Source: Exiguobacterium sibiricum 7-3 (lineage in GTDB: Bacteria > Bacillota > Bacilli > Exiguobacteriales > Exiguobacteriaceae). Taken from it: 64,000 nucleotides of DNA. The notes below the pieces were generated by a model, which was given only the letters and a program-made list of their open reading frames with translations, made no database searches and had not been told where the DNA came from. Each line of letters begins with the position of its first letter. Positions within the stretch are counted from its first letter, which is position 1. Positions 17,481-26,614 of this stretch are shown here, piece after piece. The stretch is taken from contig NZ_KK211190.1 of the NCBI RefSeq assembly GCF_000620865.1, positions 571,971-635,970 on the forward strand. Direction: 5' to 3'. The translations under genes were made by a program, and so were the position numbers.

Positions 17481-19824
17481 GAAGCAGTCCTCCTTGCAAA
17501 GTAGTCTCTTCCAGACGACATAGTCCAGACACGACTTGTTTTTCAAAACTGAAGATTGCATAACGGAAATAATCCATGCCTTCCCGTTCAAAAATCCGGA
17601 CAGGCTGTTCCTGACCGTAACTGCGTAAATGAATCCCTTCCTTAAGCGAGTTCATCGCTGTTAAATGACTCGTCCACTGTTCGTCCAGTGCAAGTAACAT
17701 GAAACGTCGTACCGTTTCTTCATCTTCGGCAATCTGCGACGCCATTTTTTGATCGACTGAACTAATCAGCGGCTCCATTTGCTGTTTGATGGTCTCGATC
17801 GAGTCGGCCAAGGGAAGTCCGATAGATTGATGCAGCAGCTGTTCCAGTTCCGTCGTCAATAATTCAATCGGCCACTCTTCCGGAACGAGATCATCCGTCA
17901 AGTATTGATCGAGATAGGCGTGGACTGTCCGGGCAGCAAATGGCTGAACGAATTGATCAAGCGTCGTCGAATCAACGATTTGATTGCGGAGACGGTAGAT
18001 GGCAAGGCGTTGTTCGCTGATGACCTCTTCAAGTTGGACGAGGTCGTCACGGACGCTGCGATTGACGGATTCACACGTTTCCTGCGCATAGGCCATCAGT
18101 TGCTGAGCTTCTTTTGTACTGATCGGACCGCTGACAGGACCGAGTTTCTTTTTGACGCGCTCTAACCGTTCACGTGCAAAGCGTCGAGGCAGTTCATCCT
18201 CAAGCGACAGGTAGAACCTGGTCAGACCGGGATCTCCTTGGCGTCCTGCCCGACCACGCAACTGGTTATCAATCCGGACGGACTCATGCCGTTCCGTACC
18301 GATGACGAACAAGCCGCCTTGTGCCTTCGCCGCATCATCAAGCAGGATATCCGTTCCGCGTCCTGCCATATTCGTCGCAATCGTCACCCGACCGTGGCGG
18401 CCGGCAGACTCGATGATCCGAATCTCTTGATCGACGGTCTTGGCATTCAAAATCTCGTAGGGAATCTGACGTTGATCAAGGACGTCGGCAACCTTTAAGG
18501 ATTGTTCAATGGAAGTCGTTCCGATTAAAACGGGTTGCCCCGTCAAATGAGCCGTTTCGGTCGCTGCCGCAATAGCTGAATATTTCTCGGGACTCGTCAA
18601 GAATAGGATATCGGCTTCGTCAATCCGAATTTTAGGACGGTTCGGTGGAATTGAGACAACATCCATCCGGTAAGTCTTCAAAAATTCATCGCGAGACGTG
18701 GCAGCAGTACCGGTCATCCCGCACACGTGATGATACAAGCGGAAGTAATGCTGAATCGTGATTTGCGCCGTCGTCCGGTTTTCTTCGGTCACGCTGACGT
18801 GCTCCTTCGCCTCGAGGGCTTGATGGAGACCGTCCGATAAACTTCGTCCTTCCATCAACCGGCCGGTGAATAAGTCGACGAGCGCAATCTTGTCGTCCTT
18901 GACGATGTAATCGACATCCCTTTGGAGAACGACGTGGGCTCGAAGTGCTTGGATGACATAGTGGAACAGGACGGCGTGCTCAGCGGCAAACAGCTGATCA
19001 ATCCCAAAAATTCGTTCGATCGTCTCAATTCCTTGATCCGTCAAAGCGACTGCTTTGATTTCTTCATCGAACGAATAGTCTTCGTCTTCTTTAAAGTCTT
19101 TTACGACATGACGAACCAATTGTTGTAGTCCTTCATGGACCGTATCGCGTTCCGCCATGATGAGAGGTGTTTTTGCTTCGTCAATCAAGACGCTGTCGAC
19201 TTCGTCAATCAAGGCGAAGCGGAGGGGGCGTTGCAGACGATCTTCTTGTCGCATGACCAGATGGTCGCGCAGGTAATCGAAACCGAATTCCGTTCCGACT
19301 CCGTATGTAATGTCAGACGCATAGGCCTGTTGTTTTTCTTCGAATGACAGTTCGGCTGAATTGATACCGACCGTCAAACCTAGGAAACGGTGGATCTGAC
19401 CGATCTGTTCCGCATCACGCCGGGCGAGGTATTCGTTGACCGTGATGACATGGACGCCTTGACCGTGCAAAGCCTGGGTGAAACTTGCAAGTGAAGCGAC
19501 GAGTGTCTTTCCTTCACCGGTCGCCATTTCGGCGATTTGTCCGGAGAGAAGGGCAAGTCCACCTAGTAACTGAACATCATAATGACGAAGTCCGAGTGTC
19601 CGCTTGCTTGCTTCGCGAACAAGTGCGAAGGCGGTCACTGTAATGGCTTCAATCTTCTCGCCGGCCTGGAGACGATTTTTTAAGGATTCTGTCAAAAGCC
19701 TTAATTCTTCATCCGTTTTTTGTTCCATTTCTGCTTCTAAGCTGTTAATTAATAAAACTGTTTTTTCGTAACGACGCATTCTGCGGCTCTGTTCATCTAT
19801 TAATTGTTTAACACGCTGAAACAT
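17464..19824 (-). CDS. secA2: Accessory Sec translocase ATPase SecA2
   Basis: A 786-residue SecA paralogue. Walker A is MATGEGKTLVASLAS near residue 100, the DEAD-type box is LIDEVDSVLIDEA near 207, and the second motor domain has TNMAGRGTDIL near 490. It stops soon after the helical scaffold domain and lacks the Cys-rich zinc tail of housekeeping SecA (about 840 residues). SecA2 exports a subset of proteins, mainly S-layer or other envelope proteins. Its partner slaP overlaps its 3' end. An extended -10 (TGTTATAAT) lies upstream. Confidence 0.92.
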   Translation of the reverse strand: MFQRVKQLIDEQSRRMRRYEKTVLLINSLEAEMEQKTDEELRLLTESLKNRLQAGEKIEAITVTAFALVREASKRTLGLRHYDVQLLGGLALLSGQIAEMATGEGKTLVASLASFTQALHGQGVHVITVNEYLARRDAEQIGQIHRFLGLTVGINSAELSFEEKQQAYASDITYGVGTEFGFDYLRDHLVMRQEDRLQRPLRFALIDEVDSVLIDEAKTPLIMAERDTVHEGLQQLVRHVVKDFKEDEDYSFDEEIKAVALTDQGIETIERIFGIDQLFAAEHAVLFHYVIQALRAHVVLQRDVDYIVKDDKIALVDLFTGRLMEGRSLSDGLHQALEAKEHVSVTEENRTTAQITIQHYFRLYHHVCGMTGTAATSRDEFLKTYRMDVVSIPPNRPKIRIDEADILFLTSPEKYSAIAAATETAHLTGQPVLIGTTSIEQSLKVADVLDQRQIPYEILNAKTVDQEIRIIESAGRHGRVTIATNMAGRGTDILLDDAAKAQGGLFVIGTERHESVRIDNQLRGRAGRQGDPGLTRFYLSLEDELPRRFARERLERVKKKLGPVSGPISTKEAQQLMAYAQETCESVNRSVRDDLVQLEEVISEQRLAIYRLRNQIVDSTTLDQFVQPFAARTVHAYLDQYLTDDLVPEEWPIELLTTELEQLLHQSIGLPLADSIETIKQQMEPLISSVDQKMASQIAEDEETVRRFMLLALDEQWTSHLTAMNSLKEGIHLRSYGQEQPVRIFEREGMDYFRYAIFSFEKQVVSGLCRLEETTLQGGLLHATVD

Positions 19825-19864
19825 AGTTGGTCACTCCTTCGGTTCGACTGTCAAACTCGTTTTT

Positions 19865-19873
19865 ATTATAACA
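19865..19873 (-). promoter_or_regulatory. Extended -10 promoter of secA2-slaP
   Basis: On the reverse strand the sequence reads TGTTATAAT, an extended -10 element; the -35 region is poor, which the TG motif can offset. It is about 40 bases from the start codon. Confidence 0.5.
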
Positions 19874-19930
19874 GTTAAAAATTGTAAAACGAATAGTAAA
19901 GAACGAAATAAGTAAAACATTCCCTTAGAA

Positions 19931-19945
19931 TTGAAAACGGTTTCT
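19931..19945. promoter_or_regulatory. cre site (CcpA)
   Basis: TTGAAAACGGTTTCT matches the Bacillus cre consensus WTGNAANCGNWNNCW at every position. It lies between secA2 and pgmB, about 45 bases before the pgmB -35 box. Confidence 0.65.
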
Positions 19946-19978
19946 TTTTGGGGAGGTCAATCATTTTTATTTGTTTTT

Positions 19979-20047
19979 TGATAACGCTTGCAAAGGATGA
20001 AGGGAACAGGTAAAATAATTCTTGAGGCAAGTGCAATCGTTTGCGCA
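19979..20047 (+). promoter_or_regulatory. pgmB promoter with two LacI/CcpA-type operators
   Basis: The promoter is TTGCAA (19988-19993), 17-base spacer, TAAAAT (20011-20016). TGATAACGCTTGCA (19979-19992) covers the -35 and is one base off the cre consensus. TGCAATCGTTTGCGCA (20032-20047) lies just after the expected start point and has a GCAA...TTGC dyad as in LacI-family (MalR/CcpA) operators. Together with the cre at 19931, this points to sugar-responsive control. Confidence 0.6.
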
Positions 20048-20100
20048 AATCATTCGGTTTCTTGTCTTTCATGTACGATGGATGAAAGGATGGATGTCGA

Positions 20101-20763
20101 ATGGCACCAACGATTGAAGCGGTCATTTTTGACTTGGACGGCGTAATTACCGATACAGCCGAGTATCATTATCTGGCTTGGAAACAACTGGGTGAGGAAC
20201 TGGACATCCCGTTCGACCGGGAGTTCAATGAAACACTGAAAGGCGTCAGTCGGACCGATTCGCTGGAGCGGATTTTAACACTTGGCGGAAAGCAGGATGC
20301 TTTCACGGAACAAGAGAAGGTTGCGCTCGCAACGAAGAAGAATGACCATTACGTCACGTTGATCCAACACATCTCAGAACAGGATCTTCTGCCGGGAATC
20401 ATTGCATTCCTTGATGAAATCCGTGCGACTGGGCTGAAAATCGGAATGGCGTCAGCTTCTAAAAATGCGTTGACTGTCGTTGAGGCACTTGGAGTTCGAC
20501 ACTATTTTGATGACATCGTCGATGCGGCAACCGTTGCCCAGTCGAAACCACACCCTGAAGTGTTTTTACGGGCAGCAGAGGCGCTTGATGTCGCACCTGA
20601 ACGTTGTATCGGTGTAGAAGATGCAGCAGCAGGAATTACGGCCATTCATGCAGCGGGTATGTATGCTGTCGGAGTCGGTCCGGAAACGACGTTACATGAG
20701 GCAGACTATCGTGTCGATTCGACGGATTTGCTTTCCCTTGAGCAGATTCTAGCTAGTCGCTAA
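20101..20763 (+). CDS. pgmB: Beta-phosphoglucomutase
   Basis: A 220-residue HAD-family enzyme that converts beta-glucose 1-phosphate to glucose 6-phosphate, the last step of maltose or trehalose phosphorolysis. The nucleophile motif is FDLDGVITDTAEYHY near residue 10, with the His and Trp of the cap (YLAWKQL); KGVSRTDSLERIL is the cap motif, SASKN holds the Ser/Lys, and the acidic motif is IGVEDAAAGI. No maltose phosphorylase gene is nearby, so this copy is isolated. Upstream cre-like sites suit a sugar gene. Confidence 0.88.
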   Translation: MAPTIEAVIFDLDGVITDTAEYHYLAWKQLGEELDIPFDREFNETLKGVSRTDSLERILTLGGKQDAFTEQEKVALATKKNDHYVTLIQHISEQDLLPGIIAFLDEIRATGLKIGMASASKNALTVVEALGVRHYFDDIVDAATVAQSKPHPEVFLRAAEALDVAPERCIGVEDAAAGITAIHAAGMYAVGVGPETTLHEADYRVDSTDLLSLEQILASR

Positions 20764-20827
20764 TGAACATCCGCCATTCCCTGATGGCAGATGGTTTGAT
20801 CTGATCAATCTCTTTTCATGTGAGTAT

Positions 20828-20857
20828 AAAAGGACCGCTTCCCTGAGCGGTCCTTTT
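20828..20857 (+). terminator. Terminator after pgmB
   Basis: AAAGGACCGCT...AGCGGTCCTTTT hairpin. Confidence 0.75.
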
Positions 20858-20864
20858 GTCATAT

Positions 20865-20903
20865 AAAAAAACGCTCGTTCCGACAAACGGAAGGAGCGTT
20901 TTT
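20865..20903 (-). terminator. Terminator after the amidase gene
   Basis: On the reverse strand, AAAAACGCTCCTTCCG pairs with CGGAACGAGCGTTTTTT with a short loop and T-rich end. It lies just beyond the amidase stop. Confidence 0.75.
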
Positions 20904-20910
20904 ACAATAC

Positions 20911-22392
20911 TTAGAGTGTCGCGAGGATACCGTCGGCAATCGCCTGGGCGTAACGCGCCTGATAAGAAGGGTCCGCCAGTTTCGCACGATCGGACGCATT
21001 CGATAGGAAACCGAGTTCCGCCAGGACGGCCGGTGCCTGCGTACCGCGAATGACGGCATAGTTGGCAAACTGGACACCGCGGTCACGCATACCGGCGTAT
21101 GCTGTCAACCGTTGCTGGATTGCCTGTGCGAGTTGAACCGAAGTCGTTCCTTTATAGTAGTAACTTTCCGCACCGGACGCACTGGCGCCATTCGAAGCAT
21201 TGATGTGGATGCTGACGAACCGTGACGTCGACAAGGCATTCGCCATCGCACTCCGGTCCCCGAGTGACGGATAATAATCATTTGTGTAACGCGTCAGCGT
21301 CAGATCGACTTTTCCCTGTAGAAGACCGGCGACTTGACGCGCGACAGATAAGACGATGTCCCGTTCTGCAATCCCTGCCCGGACGGCGCCGGGATCGTAA
21401 GCACCATGTCCAGGATCGAGGACGATCAATGGACGATTAGACGGACTAGGTTGGAAGAGCGTCAAATAAGTGGCTTCGACATATCCGCGTCGGCCGTCAG
21501 GTGTTTGGACAGCAACAAAACCACGTGTCTTATGAAGACTGTTCGTCACGAGAACCGGCGTACCGCGGCCGAGACGCGTGAGTTGTCCGCTGAGGACGGA
21601 AGCGGATGCCCGTAACGCGACGGTGCTGCCGGAATCAATCAGGACGTACATCTTGACACCACTGTAATCGGCATTTCCGGCAGACGGTACAGTCGAGGGA
21701 GCTGATCCTTTTTTCAAATAGGTGCCCATGACATATCCAGTTTTCCCGCCGTAAGTGATTTTATGCCAGTTGGAACTGATGGATAGGGACTGGACGACCT
21801 GATTGCTCGGAATCGTCATCAATAAGGCACCGGATGTTGCCGGGGCACTCCGGAAGTTCAGCCGTTCAGTCGTCGTGTAGGCTGTCGACGATGCCGTCAC
21901 TTTCTTTAAATAGGCACCGGAGACAAAACCGGTTTGTTTGTTATACGTCACTTTGTACCAATTGCCGTCCCGGAAACTCGACGTCAGCGTCGTCTTGACC
22001 GGAATGGTCAGGAGGCGTGCTGAAGACGTCGAAGCTTCTTGACGCAACGATAAGGCATCCGTCGTCTGGTAGTTTGTTTCTTCAAATTTCGTTCCGCTGA
22101 CGACTTTCGTTAAGTATTGACCGAGCACATAACCGGTTTTGCCGCTGTGCGTGACACGGTACCATTCACCGATCCGGTAGTTGGATGTCAGAGACGTCTT
22201 CTTTGGAATCGTCGTTAATTTTTTTGAAGAAACCGAGTCAGACGAACGCAAATTCAGTAAATCTGTTGTTTGATAGGTTGTTTTCGTAAACGTTATACCA
22301 GATGCAGCCGATACTAATGAGGACGGAAAAGCGATGGTGATCAGAAGAAAAAGTACCAGGGCCGATGTTAAGGCTTTAGTTAATTTGTCCAT
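20911..22392 (-). CDS. Secreted N-acetylmuramoyl-L-alanine amidase with SH3 repeats
   Basis: A 493-residue exported autolysin. A signal peptide covers about residues 1-30 (ALVLFLLITIAFPSSLVSAASG). Four bacterial SH3 wall-binding domains follow (about 33-100, 102-165, 168-230, 240-310), the first three ending in GYVLGQYL-type motifs. The amidase_3 domain, about 315-493, shows the zinc sites: His in VLDPGHGAYDPGAV, Glu in GIAERDIVL, His in VSIHINAS, and the catalytic Glu in VLAELGFLSN. It cuts the sugar-peptide link of peptidoglycan during growth or separation. Confidence 0.9.
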   Translation of the reverse strand: MDKLTKALTSALVLFLLITIAFPSSLVSAASGITFTKTTYQTTDLLNLRSSDSVSSKKLTTIPKKTSLTSNYRIGEWYRVTHSGKTGYVLGQYLTKVVSGTKFEETNYQTTDALSLRQEASTSSARLLTIPVKTTLTSSFRDGNWYKVTYNKQTGFVSGAYLKKVTASSTAYTTTERLNFRSAPATSGALLMTIPSNQVVQSLSISSNWHKITYGGKTGYVMGTYLKKGSAPSTVPSAGNADYSGVKMYVLIDSGSTVALRASASVLSGQLTRLGRGTPVLVTNSLHKTRGFVAVQTPDGRRGYVEATYLTLFQPSPSNRPLIVLDPGHGAYDPGAVRAGIAERDIVLSVARQVAGLLQGKVDLTLTRYTNDYYPSLGDRSAMANALSTSRFVSIHINASNGASASGAESYYYKGTTSVQLAQAIQQRLTAYAGMRDRGVQFANYAVIRGTQAPAVLAELGFLSNASDRAKLADPSYQARYAQAIADGILATL

Positions 22393-22684
22393 TAAATTTC
22401 CAGTCTCCTTTTAAGTAGAATGAATACGTATAAAACCTTACATAGTCAATTAAGCATTTTTGAAATAGTTTAATTTATAATTTATCTATTCCGTTCTTGC
22501 TCCTTTCTGTTAATATGAAGTGTAGTCAAGTAATAGACAATGTGAGAAAAATATTACAGAATAATTAAATATATAATAAAATTATATATTAAAGAGGCAA
22601 AAAGTAGCGTATTTTATTTCAAAAAACATACAATTGAAACATAACTGAAATATTTATGTTTAATTTAGGAAAGTGGGTTAACAA
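22393..22684. other. AT-rich divergent intergenic region
   Basis: This 292-base gap between the amidase and the Rok-like gene is far more AT-rich than its surroundings, with runs such as ATAATTAAATATATAATAAA. It must hold both promoters. No clear hairpin or consensus promoter pair stands out. Rok-type proteins prefer AT-rich DNA, so self-binding is possible (inference). Confidence 0.45.
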
Positions 22685-23086
22685 ATGGGATCGAGTGAAC
22701 ATATCTACCGAGAACTGATGGAAATTGAAGAGGAATACCGTCGTCTGCAACGGCGCGCTGAGTATTTAATCGCGGAATTAAGCCGGGGAACAAGCGAGTC
22801 AACAAAAGAAATCGCCGTGACACAAGAACGTCCCCTCAAACAACGCCGTGTGAACCAGCGTTACCCGCTGGAAGTGTATGTCCACCAAATCAGTGACTTA
22901 ATGCGTGAACGCGAATCGATGTCGGCACGTGATATCCAAATGGAACTGGAACTCCGGTACCGTCACCAAATCAGTAACATTTATCAATTGATGGCCAAAG
23001 TGGAACAAGCGAATCCTGCGATTAAAAAAGTCGGACGCGGCATCTATACATATGATCCATCTGCAGAAGTCCCAATCTTCATGTGA
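22685..23086 (+). CDS. Rok-like winged-helix DNA-binding protein
   Basis: A 133-residue protein: an N-terminal coiled-coil-like helix (residues 5-40, HIYRELMEIEEEYRRLQRRA), a basic linker, and a C-terminal domain at about 60-130 reading MSARDIQMELELRYRH ... KKVGRGIYTYDP. The last block resembles the winged-helix domain of B. subtilis Rok, which binds AT-rich DNA and represses comK. The resemblance is judged by eye, so the call is tentative. Note that comK itself is in this window at 62520. A terminator follows the stop directly. Confidence 0.5.
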   Translation: MGSSEHIYRELMEIEEEYRRLQRRAEYLIAELSRGTSESTKEIAVTQERPLKQRRVNQRYPLEVYVHQISDLMRERESMSARDIQMELELRYRHQISNIYQLMAKVEQANPAIKKVGRGIYTYDPSAEVPIFM

Positions 23087-23110
23087 GCCGCTCGTCGGCT
23101 CTTTTTTTTT
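23085..23110 (+). terminator. Terminator after the Rok-like gene
   Basis: GAGCCG-CTCGT-CGGCTC hairpin and nine or more T residues; it starts within the stop region. Confidence 0.8.
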
Positions 23111-23143
23111 ATGATATAATTCGCGCAGGAGCGTGATGTTATT

Positions 23144-24187
23144 ATGTTATGGACGGCGTCCATTGTCTGTTTTATCGCGGCCTTACTGATCACACCCGTT
23201 GTAAAACGCTTTGCGATTGCAGTCGGTGCCGTTGACAGTCCGGACGCGCGAAAGGTACACGTACGAATTATGCCGCGTTTAGGCGGACTTGCGATTTACA
23301 TCGCATTCATGATCGGTTACTTTATTTTGCAACCTTCCAGTCCCTATGCGACACATATCTTGGTCGGAGGCTTTGTCGTGATTTTGACGGGAGCACTCGA
23401 TGACCGTTTTCAATTAAATGCCCGTTTGAAATTAATGGGACAGATCGTCGCGGCCGTAGTCGTCTTAAATGGCGGTATCCGGATTGAGTTCATCAATCTG
23501 CCGTTCGATCAACAACTGTTTCTCGGCTGGTGGAGTGTCCCGCTGACTTTCCTGTGGGTCATCGGTATCACGAATGCCGTCAACCTGATTGACGGGCTGG
23601 ATGGACTGGCGGCAGGGGTGTCGAGTATCGTCCTGCTGACGCTGATCAGTCTGGCCGTCATTCAAGGGAACGTCTACGTGACGATTGTCGCGATTCTACT
23701 CTTGATGAGTACGTTCGGATTCTTATTCCACAACTTTTATCCGGCAAAGATTTTCATGGGTGATACCGGGGCGTTATTCCTCGGGTATATGTTAGGTGTC
23801 TTGTCGTTGCTCGGCTTTAAGAACGTCACATTGTTTTCGCTCGCGGTTCCGGTCATCCTGCTCGGTATTCCGATTTCCGATACCTTGTTTGCGATTGTGC
23901 GACGGGTATTGCAAGGAAAACCACCGTTTGCGCCTGATAAAGCCCATCTTCATCACCGGTTACTCGACCTTGGATTTACGATGCGGCAAGCAGTTCTCGT
24001 CATCTACGGATTGTGTGCTGTCTTCGGGATGACGGCGGTCCTCTTTTCGCAAACGACTTCACTTGGGGCATTAGTTTCCTTGTTAATGTTATTGCTGGTA
24101 CTAGATATTCTAGTCGAATCGCTTGGATTACTGGGGGAACGTTATCGACCGTTACTGAATTTGTTGGAACGTATGACATCAAAATGA
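23144..24187 (+). CDS. tagO: Undecaprenyl-phosphate GlcNAc-1-phosphate transferase (TagO/WecA-like)
   Basis: A 347-residue polyprenyl-phosphate transferase with about ten membrane helices. It moves GlcNAc-1-phosphate from UDP-GlcNAc to undecaprenyl phosphate, the first step of wall teichoic acid or other secondary wall polymers. Key motifs: LDDRFQLNARLK, the catalytic NAVNLIDGLDGLAAG, IFMGDTGALFLG, and the cytosolic HLHHRLLDLGFT that separates TagO/WecA from MraY. GGAGCGTGATGTTATT precedes the ATG. The LCP protein at 27098 would attach the finished polymer. Confidence 0.9.
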   Translation: MLWTASIVCFIAALLITPVVKRFAIAVGAVDSPDARKVHVRIMPRLGGLAIYIAFMIGYFILQPSSPYATHILVGGFVVILTGALDDRFQLNARLKLMGQIVAAVVVLNGGIRIEFINLPFDQQLFLGWWSVPLTFLWVIGITNAVNLIDGLDGLAAGVSSIVLLTLISLAVIQGNVYVTIVAILLLMSTFGFLFHNFYPAKIFMGDTGALFLGYMLGVLSLLGFKNVTLFSLAVPVILLGIPISDTLFAIVRRVLQGKPPFAPDKAHLHHRLLDLGFTMRQAVLVIYGLCAVFGMTAVLFSQTTSLGALVSLLMLLLVLDILVESLGLLGERYRPLLNLLERMTSK

Positions 24188-24191
24188 CCAA

Positions 24192-24221
24192 TCAGCCGCT
24201 CAAAGGAATTTGAGCGGCTGA
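24192..24221 (+). terminator. Terminator after tagO
   Basis: TCAGCCGCTCAAA-GGAA-TTTGAGCGGCTGA perfect stem; the T tract is short, so termination may be partial. Confidence 0.6.
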
Positions 24222-24242
24222 TTTGGCGATGGGAGAGTCAAG

Positions 24243-25364
24243 ATGAATCCGATTGAACGAGCAGACCGAATTGTCTATCTGGATGTGTTGCGGGGGTTTG
24301 CTTTATGCGGAATCCTCTTTGTCAATATGCCAAGTTTCCTTGGGGAACGCTTCACGAGTGAGATGGGAACTGCCGATCAGGTGTTACGTCTACTTTTTGA
24401 CCTGTTCATCCAAACGAAATTTTACACGTTGTTCAGCGTTTTATTTGGAGCCGGCTTTATCTTATTCATCAACCGGCTACGGGTGAAGAAAAAATCACTG
24501 TGGATTTTTGTCCGCCGCTTGATGGCCTTGTTTCTGTTCGGCGTCATTCATCTGTTGTTTTGGAGAGGGGACATCTTACAGACGTATGCCCTTTGCGGCT
24601 TGATGTTGCTTGCCTTTGTCCACACACGACCGGCGACGAAATTATGGATCGGTCTCGCCTTGCAACTGTATGTCTTCTTCCGTTATCTTTCAATTTATCA
24701 ATATGCCCAGTCTGTCGGGGACCGGTCGATTCCGGATCCGGATACGACCCTGCAATCCATCGTGGCGGCACGTAACGTCATGGAATTCGTCACCTATCAT
24801 GCGACCGTTCAATTACCGCACGGCTTAAATAATTCTTTGGCGATTTGGCCGGAAATTCTTTCCCTGTTTTTAATCGGGGCTTACTTAATGGAACGGTTCA
24901 CGATCCGTCCGCCGGCGACCCGGACAATCGGTCTCGTGTTCGGTGTCAGTCTGCTGTTTTCGTTACCGTTGCTTTATCCAATCGTTCAGATTCATCAAGG
25001 ACGTGTCCCGGATGGACTGATCAATTACTTTTTTGTCTGGCTCTCGGGCCGCACACTCGCTGTCGCATATGCGGCGGGGGTGGCCTTACTTGTCCGGTCA
25101 GGGCATCCGCTAATCGGGTTTCAAGTGTTGGGGCGGATGGCCTTGACGAATTACCTCACGCACACGCTTGTGTTTACACTGGTGCTGTTCGTGACCGGAC
25201 GATACGGGTCGATTCCGCTCTGGCAAGGTACTTTGCTGGTCATCGTCATATTAGTCGTGCAAATCCTGTTCTCAAGCTGGTACTTGAAGCGGTATCGTCA
25301 AGGTCCTGTAGAGACTTTTTGGAGAACTGTCACATATGGCGGGAAAAAATCACGAAACACCTGA
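24243..25364 (+). CDS. DUF418 / YeiB-family membrane protein
   Basis: A 373-residue integral membrane protein starting MNPIERADRIVYLDVLRGFALCGI, the opening typical of YeiB/DUF418 proteins, with about nine helices. The pattern LRGFALCGILFVNM is shared with acyltransferase-like membrane proteins, and the DUF418 part ends in GRMALTNYLTHTLV. The role of the family is not established; a link to surface polymer modification has been proposed from its fold. Confidence 0.75.
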   Translation: MNPIERADRIVYLDVLRGFALCGILFVNMPSFLGERFTSEMGTADQVLRLLFDLFIQTKFYTLFSVLFGAGFILFINRLRVKKKSLWIFVRRLMALFLFGVIHLLFWRGDILQTYALCGLMLLAFVHTRPATKLWIGLALQLYVFFRYLSIYQYAQSVGDRSIPDPDTTLQSIVAARNVMEFVTYHATVQLPHGLNNSLAIWPEILSLFLIGAYLMERFTIRPPATRTIGLVFGVSLLFSLPLLYPIVQIHQGRVPDGLINYFFVWLSGRTLAVAYAAGVALLVRSGHPLIGFQVLGRMALTNYLTHTLVFTLVLFVTGRYGSIPLWQGTLLVIVILVVQILFSSWYLKRYRQGPVETFWRTVTYGGKKSRNT

Positions 25365-25418
25365 ATGGTCACAGGAAATTTACAAATTTTTCGTATAATT
25401 TACCGTGGAGGTGGTGAT

Positions 25419-26579
25419 ATGAACAGATGGATCGAAATTTTTATCGTGTCCTTGAAGCTCGGATTAACATCATTTGGCGGACCCGTTGCCCATTTAGGGT
25501 ACTTTTACGAGGAATACGTTAAGCGAAGGAAATGGGTGGATGAGAAGGCATATGCCGATCTCGTCGCCCTTTGTCAATTCTTGCCCGGACCGGCTTCGAG
25601 TCAGGTCGGGATGGGGATTGGCCTAGTGCGGGGAGGCATCGTCGGTGCGTTCGTCTCATTCATCGGCTTTACGTTACCATCAAGTGTTTTGCTGATCCTG
25701 TTCGCAGTGCTCGCGACCGAATTCGATTTGACGGAAGCAGGTTTCATCCATGGTTTGAAACTGGTTGCGGTCGCAATCGTCGCTGACGCCGTTCTCGGTA
25801 TGGGAACCAAACTTGCGGTCGGGCCGAAACGGTTATTTTTAATGTTGCTGGCGTTGGCCGGTGTCTTGTTGCTCGCTCACCCGCTCGCGCAAGTCGGTGT
25901 CCTGTTGCTCGCGGCCGTACTCGGATTATGGCTGTTCAAGGAGGATGAACCAAAAAGCGGAGGGGGGCTGGATATCCGTGTCCCGAAATGGCTCAGTGTC
26001 AGTGCTTTGATGCTGTTCGTAGTGCTGCTCATCTTGACACCGTTCCTGGCTACGAATGCGATGGGAAATCTTCAACTGACGAGTATCATGTACAGTGCCG
26101 GTGCACTGGTGTTCGGCGGCGGACATGTCGTGTTGCCGTTTTTACAACAGTCCCTGGTGCCGGGCTTTTTGACAAATGATAGTTTTCTGGCTGGATATGC
26201 GGCAGCGCAAGCCGTTCCGGGACCACTCTTTACCTTCGCGACGTATCTTGGAACAGTCGTGAACGGACTGATGGGCGGGATTCTTGCGACTCTCGCGATT
26301 TTCCTGCCCGGTTTCCTGCTCGTCCTCGGTGTGCTACCATTTTGGGACCGTGTCCGTAGCAACAAACAGGTCGGACGAATGTTGATTGGTATCAATGCAG
26401 CGGTCGTCGGCATTCTGCTTGCTGCCTTATATGATCCGATCTTCACATCAAGTGTCAAAACAGGAATCGACTTTTTGGTCGCTTTCGGACTGTTCTGTTT
26501 GCTTCGCTTCTATCATCAGTCACCACTTCGTATCGTCCTCACCGGTGCTGCTATTGGAACGATCATGAGTTGGATTTGA
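25419..26579 (+). CDS. chrA: Chromate transporter, long-chain CHR family (ChrA)
   Basis: A 386-residue protein with two related CHR domains. The first starts LKLGLTSFGGPVAHLGYF and has FLPGPASSQVGMGIG; the second, from about residue 205, has FGGGHVVLPFLQQ and QAVPGPLFTFATYLG. Both carry the PGP signature of this family, which exports chromate. The ATG at 25419 sits 5 bases after GGAGGTGGT; an in-frame ATG at 25365 has no such site. A TATAAT at about 25394-25399 may be its -10 box. Confidence 0.87.
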   Translation: MNRWIEIFIVSLKLGLTSFGGPVAHLGYFYEEYVKRRKWVDEKAYADLVALCQFLPGPASSQVGMGIGLVRGGIVGAFVSFIGFTLPSSVLLILFAVLATEFDLTEAGFIHGLKLVAVAIVADAVLGMGTKLAVGPKRLFLMLLALAGVLLLAHPLAQVGVLLLAAVLGLWLFKEDEPKSGGGLDIRVPKWLSVSALMLFVVLLILTPFLATNAMGNLQLTSIMYSAGALVFGGGHVVLPFLQQSLVPGFLTNDSFLAGYAAAQAVPGPLFTFATYLGTVVNGLMGGILATLAIFLPGFLLVLGVLPFWDRVRSNKQVGRMLIGINAAVVGILLAALYDPIFTSSVKTGIDFLVAFGLFCLLRFYHQSPLRIVLTGAAIGTIMSWI

Positions 26580-26614
26580 AGCACGACCAAACAAATGGAT
26601 TGTAAATGGCATGT

